A stretch of DNA of 34,777 bases from Candidatus Uhrbacteria bacterium RIFCSPLOWO2_01_FULL_47_25 (GTDB taxonomy: Bacteria > Patescibacteriota > Patescibacteriia > GWA2-46-9): NCBI GenBank assembly GCA_001791325.1, contig MGEK01000026.1:1-34777 (forward strand), read 5' to 3'. Within the stretch, counting starts at the first letter, position 1; each line of letters starts with the position of its first letter. The notes beneath the pieces were generated by a model, which was not told where the DNA came from, did not search any database, and saw only the letters and a program-made list of their open reading frames with translations. A program made the position numbers and the translations under genes. Positions 28,342 to 34,777 of the stretch are shown here, in pieces.

Positions 28342-29862
28342 ATGACTATCCGCGTTCTCAAATCTGACCCATTAAAACATTCTACTGACCTTTTAGCCGT
28401 GGCCGTGTTTGAGGGCGAGAAAAAATTGCGGGGGCTCGCGGCCGAGATTGACAAATCACTCGGAGGTATTTTGTCGTCTCTGATTCAAGATGAGGGGTTC
28501 AAAGGAAAGGAACGTGAAACATTGCTGGCGCAAACGCATGGACGCATCGGAGCCAAACGTGTACTTTTTGTTGGGCTTGGCAAGGAGAAAAATTTCACCA
28601 CCGACTCGGCTCGTCAAGCCGCGGCCTTGACGGTCAAGCGCGCTCACGAATATGCCGCCAAATCTGTGTCGTTTTCTGTGGGCAAAGCCTTGCGAGCGTC
28701 TGCTATGCGGTTTAATGAACGAGCCAGAGCCATTACTGAAGGAGTGTTGCTCGGGAGCTATCACTATACAACTTATCACGGACAGGAAACCAAAGATGAG
28801 CACGAGAAACGTCGCGCGGAAGAGGTCATTCTTCTTGCGCCCGACGCTTTGAGCACAAAACAAATTGAAGCGGGCATCGCCGAAGGGCAACTCAATGCTG
28901 AAGCCGCAATTTTTGCGCGCGATTTGGTGAACGCACCAGCTTCAGACATGACTCCACAGCATCTCGTTGATGTGGCCAAAGACATTGCTGGTAAATCAAA
29001 AAGAATTTCTTTGGAAGTTTTTGACGAAAAAGAAGCGAGAAAGCGCGGCATGGGTGCGTTTCTGGCTGTGGCCAAGGGTTCTGATATTCCACCATATTTT
29101 ATACATCTTACCTATAAACCCAAAGCAAAGAAAACCAAAAAAGTTTTTTTGGTCGGCAAGGGAATCACCTTTGATTCAGGCGGACTTTCTCTAAAGCCGT
29201 CAAAGAATATGGAAAGCATGAAGAACGATATGGCCGGAGGCGCGGCCGTGCTCGCTGTTTTTTACAAACTTGATGAGCTTCAGCCAAAAGTTGAAGTACA
29301 CGGCGTTATCCCTTGCACAGAAAATATGCCATCTGGCAGGGCAGTCAAGCCCGGCGATATCGCTCGCGCCATGAATGGTAAAACAATTGAGATATTGAAT
29401 ACCGATGCCGAAGGGCGAGTGGCGCTCGCCGATGCATTGTCTTTCGCCGTCAAAGAGGGAGCCGATACAATTGTTGATTTGGCTACACTTACGGGTTCAT
29501 GCATTGAGGCGCTTGGCGAAGAGGTGGCTGGCTTGTTTGGCAACAGCCGACAGCTAACAAAACAACTAACGACAGCCGCTGAAAACGCCGGAGAATATGT
29601 TTGGGAAATGCCGATGGTCAAAGAATATCAGCCCTTAATTAAAAGCAAAGTGGCGGACATAAAAAACATCGGCGACGGCCGTGGCGCTGGCTCAATCACG
29701 GCCGCGCTGTTTCTCAAAGAATTTATCGGCGAAACGCCGTGGGCGCACCTGGACATCGCCGGCCCAGCTTGGGCTGAAAAAGAAACTTTTCCGTCCGTGC
29801 CGCTCGGCGCCACCGGCTTTGGCGTGAGGACACTCATAATGTTTTTGAAAAGCTTGCGCTAG
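28342..29862 (+). CDS. pepA: Leucyl (cytosol) aminopeptidase, M17 family
   Basis: FLVGKGITFDSGGLSLKPSKNMESMKNDMAGGAAVLA, EILNTDAEGRVALADAL. Confidence 0.95.
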   Translation: MTIRVLKSDPLKHSTDLLAVAVFEGEKKLRGLAAEIDKSLGGILSSLIQDEGFKGKERETLLAQTHGRIGAKRVLFVGLGKEKNFTTDSARQAAALTVKRAHEYAAKSVSFSVGKALRASAMRFNERARAITEGVLLGSYHYTTYHGQETKDEHEKRRAEEVILLAPDALSTKQIEAGIAEGQLNAEAAIFARDLVNAPASDMTPQHLVDVAKDIAGKSKRISLEVFDEKEARKRGMGAFLAVAKGSDIPPYFIHLTYKPKAKKTKKVFLVGKGITFDSGGLSLKPSKNMESMKNDMAGGAAVLAVFYKLDELQPKVEVHGVIPCTENMPSGRAVKPGDIARAMNGKTIEILNTDAEGRVALADALSFAVKEGADTIVDLATLTGSCIEALGEEVAGLFGNSRQLTKQLTTAAENAGEYVWEMPMVKEYQPLIKSKVADIKNIGDGRGAGSITAALFLKEFIGETPWAHLDIAGPAWAEKETFPSVPLGATGFGVRTLIMFLKSLR

Positions 29863-29915
29863 TAATCTTTTGTGTCTGTATTGTGTTTGTGATATTATGA
29901 AATTAGTAAATTAAT

Positions 29916-30113
29916 ATGTTGAATAAACAGACAATCCAGCCAAATCCAGTGTTAGAGCCCAAGAAGCTTTTAGAAGAAATTAAAAGACAAAGAGATCGTT
30001 ATAAGGCATCTCTTGACATGCTTGATTCTTTGGAAACTCAACTAAAACAATCAATATCTGATGATGATAAATCGGAAATTGAAGTCATTAAAAATAAAAT
30101 AGACGATACATAA
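29916..30113 (+). CDS. Small coiled-coil hypothetical protein
   Basis: ORF with charged heptad-like composition; no family recognised. Confidence 0.5.
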   Translation: MLNKQTIQPNPVLEPKKLLEEIKRQRDRYKASLDMLDSLETQLKQSISDDDKSEIEVIKNKIDDT

Positions 30114-30118
30114 TTACT

Positions 30119-30592
30119 ATGACGCGTTCACACGAAGATTTACGCAATGAGCCGCCATCAAGAACGCCAGACCAATTCCTTGATGTCGAAATTTTTGGCG
30201 AACTTGGCCAGAGACTTGATTTACGTAAAGAAGGGCGGCTTCCACCCGAGGCCATGCCTGGTATTATAGACTACTACAAACAATTACAAGGCGAGATCGG
30301 ACGTAGAATAAAAGAAATAGAAGAGGAAGTGGTCGCGCGTTTTCGGGCCGGATCTAATGTCGATGATTTTCAAGCTCGAAGAAGGCTTTCTGATCTTGAA
30401 ACCAGTGCCAGAGAGGCAGAGCTTAGGGCAAAACAGTTTGGGGTATTAGAGAAAATAATGCAAATCAAAAGAGAAATTACGGAACGTGAACGAGAACTAT
30501 CTGTTCTTGAGGGCATGCTTAACGATATTGTTGAGCAAGATAAACGGACGCCAAGATCAGAAATAGACACGGAATATGGAGCCGGAAGATAA
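30119..30592 (+). CDS. Coiled-coil hypothetical protein
   Basis: ORF just downstream of 29916-30113, rich in E/R/L helices. Confidence 0.6.
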   Translation: MTRSHEDLRNEPPSRTPDQFLDVEIFGELGQRLDLRKEGRLPPEAMPGIIDYYKQLQGEIGRRIKEIEEEVVARFRAGSNVDDFQARRRLSDLETSAREAELRAKQFGVLEKIMQIKREITERERELSVLEGMLNDIVEQDKRTPRSEIDTEYGAGR

Positions 30593-30769
30593 AACGCCGC
30601 ACATAACTTACGAGCCTTTACTGAAAAATTCTTCCTTTTTGGGTTTCTTTCAAAATTGACAATCATTCACGACCGTTCCCAATATCCCCAATTATAGAAT
30701 GAGGCGTACACCGAGTAGAACCGTTGTGCTGGTTGTTCTACTGGAGTAAATTTATGGTAAAATTCAAAT

Positions 30770-30964
30770 ATGTATAATTGGTCAACAGATGAAGAACGGC
30801 TGAAAAAAAATCCCGAAAAATATGCCATCTGGCGGCTTGAGCAGATGGTTAATTTTGGTATTGGGAGTAGCAAAATAAAAGAGGCTGACTTGAAAAGATA
30901 TTGGGATCGTATTGAGATAGACGAATCGCGTCGTAAGTTTTTAGCAATTCTACTTCATAAGTAA
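30770..30964 (+). CDS. Hypothetical small protein, possible antitoxin partner of the downstream AbiEii-like gene
   Basis: MYNWSTDEERLKKNPEKYAIWRLEQMVNFG...; abuts the gene at 30966. Confidence 0.6.
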   Translation: MYNWSTDEERLKKNPEKYAIWRLEQMVNFGIGSSKIKEADLKRYWDRIEIDESRRKFLAILLHK

Positions 30965-30965
30965 A

Positions 30966-31622
30966 ATGGTACTCACGAGCGATCAAGTAGCCGTTCTTGA
31001 GGCGGTTGGGCGAAACGCGCACCTTGTCAAGCGGTTTTATCTCACTGGCGGTACGCCGCTCGCCGCTTTCTATCTTCATCATCGTTACTCCGAAGATCTA
31101 GACTTTTTTTCGGAGAGAGAAGTTGATATTGCGCCCCTCAACATTTTTTTTCATGAGCTTAAAAAGCCGCTTGGCATTATTTCACTTGATTTTCAGCAGA
31201 GCTACGATCGCAATTTGTTTTTTCTCCATCTTCCAAGCGGCGTTCTCAAAACAGAATTCACCTATTTCCCGTTTTTGAGAATAGAGAAGGGCCGGCCACA
31301 GTATGGCGTTGAGGTTGATAGTCCGCTTGATATCGCGGTGAATAAGCTGTTTACGATTTATCAGCGCACTAAAGCTCGTGACTACATTGATTTGTATTAC
31401 CTCTGTCAGAAGCAAGGATTCAGCGTTGCCGACTTGGTGGGGAAAGCACGAATTAAATTTGATACGACAATTGATCCACTGCAACTCGGGACGCAATTTG
31501 TCAAAGTCGGAGAAGCGCTGGATTTGCCGAGAATGCTTATTGATCTTGCGCCAGACTTATGGCAGAAATTTTTTATTGAGGAAGCAAAAAAACTTAAGCC
31601 GATTATTATTGACAATAGTTAA
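30966..31622 (+). CDS. AbiEii/AbiGii-type nucleotidyltransferase toxin-like protein
   Basis: FYLTGGTPLAAFYLHHRYSEDLDFFS (nucleotidyltransferase GG/DxD core), SPLDIAVNKLFTIYQRTKARDYIDLYYL. Confidence 0.85.
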   Translation: MVLTSDQVAVLEAVGRNAHLVKRFYLTGGTPLAAFYLHHRYSEDLDFFSEREVDIAPLNIFFHELKKPLGIISLDFQQSYDRNLFFLHLPSGVLKTEFTYFPFLRIEKGRPQYGVEVDSPLDIAVNKLFTIYQRTKARDYIDLYYLCQKQGFSVADLVGKARIKFDTTIDPLQLGTQFVKVGEALDLPRMLIDLAPDLWQKFFIEEAKKLKPIIIDNS

Positions 31623-31663
31623 TCTCTCTATTTTTTCTATGATTTTTTTGATAAATTTTAAAT

Positions 31664-31891
31664 ATGAAATTCAGACAAGCATTATTTTGGGACACTGATC
31701 CAAAAAGAATTGACGTTAAAAAAAACGCGCAATACATTATTGAGCGCGTGGCTGATTTTGGTCGCGATAAAGAAGCGCGTTGGGTTTTGGAGCATTATGA
31801 TAAAGCGCTGTTGCGGAGGGTAATTTCCAAATCAAGGTGTTTGCGTCCGCGCACAAAAAATTTATGGCTCTTACTTCTGAAAAACAAGTGA
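31664..31891 (+). CDS. Putative antitoxin partner of the second AbiEii-like gene
   Basis: FWDTDPKRIDVKKNAQYIIERVADFGRDKEARWVLEHYDKALLRRVISKSRCLRPRTKNLW resembles small partners often found next to AbiEii-like genes. Confidence 0.6.
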   Translation: MKFRQALFWDTDPKRIDVKKNAQYIIERVADFGRDKEARWVLEHYDKALLRRVISKSRCLRPRTKNLWLLLLKNK

Positions 31892-32557
31892 AACAGACGA
31901 AGTTGTATTTTGACATTTTGTCATCCGAGGCCAGAAGGGCGTTGGATTATTTGTCTTTAAAAAAATGGCTTAGGGAATCAAGGTGGTATTTGGCCGGCGG
32001 AACAGCCCTGGCGCTTCAGGCGAGGAATCGTCAATCAATTGATTTAGATTTTTTCACAGAGGATAAGGAATTCAATGTAAAAAAATTGATTGCTCGTTTT
32101 GTCGGCGAAGAAGGTTGGCACGTCAGCGTAGAGGAAAATAATACCATTTACGGAGAATTATTCAAAGTAAAAGTGAGTTTTATCGCCTATCCATTTTTTG
32201 TTCCTAAGCAAAAGCCAATATTTTACGGCGCTATTCGTATTTTGTCGCCGCTTGATATCGCAGTCATGAAAATTATCGCCGTGTCCCAGCGTGGCAGGAA
32301 GCGAGATTTTTTTGATCTTTTTTGATCTTTATTGGTGCGCGCATAATCTTGAATCATTGGAGAAAACTATCAAACGGCTCAAGGTGCAGTACCCGACAGT
32401 CGCCCACAATTATCATCATATTCTAAAAGCGTTGGTTTATTTTGCTGACACGGAAAGCGACCCTGAACCAATAATATATTTTGACGCCACTTGGAAAAAA
32501 GTAAAAAGTTTTTTTACCAAAGAAATCCCAGTCATTGCGGATAAGGTAATGAGATAA
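31864..32557 (+). pseudogene. AbiEii-like nucleotidyltransferase, frameshifted by a 10-bp tandem duplication
   Basis: First frame: WYLAGGTALALQARNRQSIDLDFF...SPLDIAVMKIIAVSQRGRKRDFFDLF*; second frame resumes DLYWCAHNLESLEKTIKRL... to 32557. Confidence 0.85.
32311..32330. repeat. 10-bp perfect tandem duplication (tttgatcttt x2)
   Basis: Direct reading; removing one unit restores RDFFDLYWCAHNLE. Confidence 0.95.
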
Positions 32558-32588
32558 AGAGGCTTTAAGACATAAGCCGTAAGCATGG

Positions 32589-32895
32589 CCCCGCTTGCGC
32601 GGGGTTGATTGTTGATTACTTTCTTTGTGCGGGCAAAGAAAGTAATCAAACCGCCCTTCGCTGCCTACTTAGTTAAAGCTTCGCAGGTCAAGAAAGCTTC
32701 GGCGTGGCGCAGGAATGACACCCTCGGAGTCGGCGTCGGGAACAGTCGCTCTCTTTGGGGCGGCAGGTGCAAACTCACCTCGCACGGCTCGGTTCAGACA
32801 TGCACCCGCTTGTCCGCCTCACTTCGCTTGCAGTTCCACGACACCGCTCCCATGGATTTAATTGTTGTTGTCACGCTACGCATCTCCGATGTTTA
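32589..32895. ncRNA. Candidate structured non-coding element (GC-rich, hairpin-rich); function unknown
   Basis: CCCCGC-ttgc-GCGGGG hairpin; 14-bp perfect inverted repeat GATTACTTTCTTTG-tgcggg-CAAAGAAAGTAATC; GCGTGGCG...TGAC near 32703 complementary to GTCA-CGCTACGC near 32870-32881. The overlapping ORFs look non-coding. Confidence 0.4.
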
Positions 32896-32971
32896 ATCTT
32901 GACGGAATGGTCGGGGGGGGTAAGATATGAGCAAGAAAATACATACTTATTCATTTTTAATTAATTAAAAT

Positions 32972-33412
32972 ATGCCAAGAGATATTGGAGGACCAACTCC
33001 GGAGGAGATGGGAATAAAAACAGACTCCGCTGATATTAATTTAAAAATGCTTGATGACGAAGCACTAATTTTACGAAAACAAAAGGCGGAAAAATATAAT
33101 GATACAATTAGACAGTTTACTCCAAAAGAAAAAGAGTGTTTTGAAAGAGAACTTGAATTGGAAAAAATTCATGAAGCTCTCCAGTATCTTAAAACAGCGG
33201 CGGAGATAACCAAGGATACCGGATTGAGTAAAGCATTAAATACTGTAGATCGCTCAGTAGATGTATTGTTGAATGATGCCTTGAAGATTCGGCATGAGGC
33301 CATGGGAGAACAGCGAAGTACAGAAATTGGTAATTTCGTTTATGAATATTTCACCGATTCTGATTCCCCATACGCGATGCAGCTAGAGAAAGAAGCCAAA
33401 TCTCAGTCATGA
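32972..33412 (+). CDS. Hypothetical protein
   Basis: Good ORF with charged helical composition; no family recognised. Confidence 0.6.
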   Translation: MPRDIGGPTPEEMGIKTDSADINLKMLDDEALILRKQKAEKYNDTIRQFTPKEKECFERELELEKIHEALQYLKTAAEITKDTGLSKALNTVDRSVDVLLNDALKIRHEAMGEQRSTEIGNFVYEYFTDSDSPYAMQLEKEAKSQS

Positions 33413-33721
33413 TCATAATTACACAGACGTCTTATTGATGTGACTGTTAATCGTTTGCTTGGACGATTAGGGGCGTGTTTGAAATGCTGGTTGGCGCCCT
33501 TATTTAGCGATGAGATTGACGTCGCCCGATTGGGTATCGCGCAATATCCCCGGTGCTGCTTCTGAGGCAGATCTTTTTCCTTTCTTGTGTAACAAAGAAA
33601 GCGGGAAAACTGTTTTTCATTAATCGAATTCAAGAAGTCCCAATAATTAGGGCTTTTTTGATGGTTTGACGAGATGTTACACTGGTGTTACACTAGCAGT
33701 ATAGTTTTTAAATTGATTTTT

Positions 33722-33943
33722 ATGCCGACAATAAAGAATAGAATTAATCTTACTGTACCGCGCGATCTTAATTTAGTGCTTAATCGTTTAGCGGTGCGCG
33801 ATGACCGCTCTGTTTCTTCAAAGGCCCTTGAGCTCATTGAACGGGCGCTTGAATTAGAGGAAGACATTGTCTTGCAAAAAGTAGCAGAGGATCGCGACCG
33901 CAAGGGCGTTAAATATATATTGCACAAATCAGCCTGGCGATAA
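33722..33943 (+). CDS. Ribbon-helix-helix-type antitoxin (RelB/CopG-like)
   Basis: KNRINLTVPRDLNLVLNRLAVRDDRSVSSKALELIERALELEED; adjacent RelE-like toxin. Confidence 0.75.
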   Translation: MPTIKNRINLTVPRDLNLVLNRLAVRDDRSVSSKALELIERALELEEDIVLQKVAEDRDRKGVKYILHKSAWR

Positions 33944-33949
33944 CGGATT

Positions 33950-34225
33950 ATGTATACTATCCAGTACCACCCATTGGTGGTACATGATGATATCCCTAAA
34001 CTTGACGCGACGCATAAGCAACGAATTAAACGAAGCATTGAGCAAAGACTTTTGATTGACCCAGAAACATTTGGCATCCCACTTCGTCGCTCGTTGAGAG
34101 GTTACCGCAAGCTTCGTGTGGGCGACTATAGAATTGTGTTTCGTATAGCTGGCAACACGGTTTACATATTAGCCATTATGCACCGGTCAATAGTTTATGA
34201 TCACATGTCTAAGCGGGTCTGGTAA
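33950..34225 (+). CDS. relE: RelE/ParE superfamily toxin
   Basis: MYTIQYHPLVVHDDIPKL...GIPLRRSLRGYRKLRVGDYRIVFRIAGNTVYILAIMHRSIVYD. Confidence 0.9.
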   Translation: MYTIQYHPLVVHDDIPKLDATHKQRIKRSIEQRLLIDPETFGIPLRRSLRGYRKLRVGDYRIVFRIAGNTVYILAIMHRSIVYDHMSKRVW

Positions 34226-34303
34226 TGAGGACGAGATAAGGATTTTTGTTGTGTGAAACTCATGGCTTTACAGCCGTGGATCTTCACAGTAAACTGGAGG
34301 CAT

Positions 34304-34600
34304 ATGAAGATTGTCGAGATTCGCCGTAAAACTGCGCCGGTGTTTGAGGCCTACAACGTAAAGTTCGCCGGGCTCTTTGGGTCATACGCGCGCGGGAAGC
34401 CGGGCACTAGAAGCGATATTGATATTGCGGTTATTCTCGGTCCCGATGCTGACCTTTTTGATTTTGTTGGTTTAAAATTAGATCTTCGCAAGGTGTTAAA
34501 AAAGCCCGTTGATTTGGTGACATATAGAACGATGTACCCATACGTCAAGCGATCTGCCAAGCGAGGTATGAAGAAACTCTATGGCCAAACGGCTCACTGA
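34304..34600 (+). CDS. MNT-type nucleotidyltransferase (minimal NTase)
   Basis: VKFAGLFGSYARGKPGTRSDIDIAVIL is the GSYARG..SDID signature; ATG at 34304 follows ctggagg. Confidence 0.9.
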   Translation: MKIVEIRRKTAPVFEAYNVKFAGLFGSYARGKPGTRSDIDIAVILGPDADLFDFVGLKLDLRKVLKKPVDLVTYRTMYPYVKRSAKRGMKKLYGQTAH

Positions 34601-34699
34601 AAGCGAGTCACAGCGAAGACTCTTGAGTTGTTTGCAGTCATATCACTTGTTATGGTATCCTTGATGGCGTGAGCATTAACTCAAATTTATTCTGAATAT

Positions 34700-34777
34700 A
34701 TGCAACAACTTAATCCGCGGGCGACGTGGTTGTTCTTCATAAGTTATCTAATTGGCTGGTTTCTTTTTGCCTTCTTC
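34700..34777 (+). CDS. 5' end of a membrane protein (possibly PH-domain/YdbS-like), truncated by the window edge
   Basis: MQQLNPRATWLFFISYLIGWFLFAFF...; no stop before the end. Confidence 0.5.
   Translation, partial: MQQLNPRATWLFFISYLIGWFLFAFF

Noticed and set aside
32609-32896. 95-aa ORF (MLITFFVRAKKV...) and the overlapping 32755-32964 ORF
   Set aside because: Composition and strong hairpins suggest a structured non-coding repeat rather than protein.

Overview
This is a chromosomal window from a low-to-moderate GC bacterium. The gene set and style (compact genes, many palindromic repeats, Avd-like and TA genes) resemble Candidate Phyla Radiation/Patescibacteria; that taxonomy is inference only. 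Housekeeping genes: uvrB, uvrC, ileS, Xaa-Pro aminopeptidase, ruvA, a FemAB-like transferase, a Mur-ligase-like gene, rpoB-rpoC, a double-REC protein, a glutaredoxin-like gene, an SPFH/prohibitin gene and an M17 aminopeptidase. Between the convergent uvrB and uvrC lies a candidate diversity-generating retroelement (DGR) at about 3.2-5.9 kb. It has a GC-rich candidate target gene, a 14-bp-stem hairpin at that gene's 3' end, a convergent Avd-like four-helix-bundle gene, and a DGR-class reverse transcriptase (IGNLTSQ and YADD motifs). The RT frame is broken exactly at a 33-nt (CT)16.5 microsatellite: one extra CT unit or two fewer would restore it, suggesting a phase-variable retroelement. I found no template repeat by eye. 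A diverged uvrC 3'-end remnant flanks the insertion. Other oddities: uvrC carries palindromic in-frame insertions, one splitting its UVR motif, while UvrB lacks its C-terminal UVR motif. A tandem two-gene cassette with 95-bp and 68-bp flanking direct repeats sits beside a truncated tRNA-Arg. A dispersed CCCGTTAGAA/TTCTAACGGG inverted-repeat family is present. An AbiEii-like gene is frameshifted by a 10-bp tandem duplication in a TA-rich 3' region, next to a structured GC-rich non-coding element.
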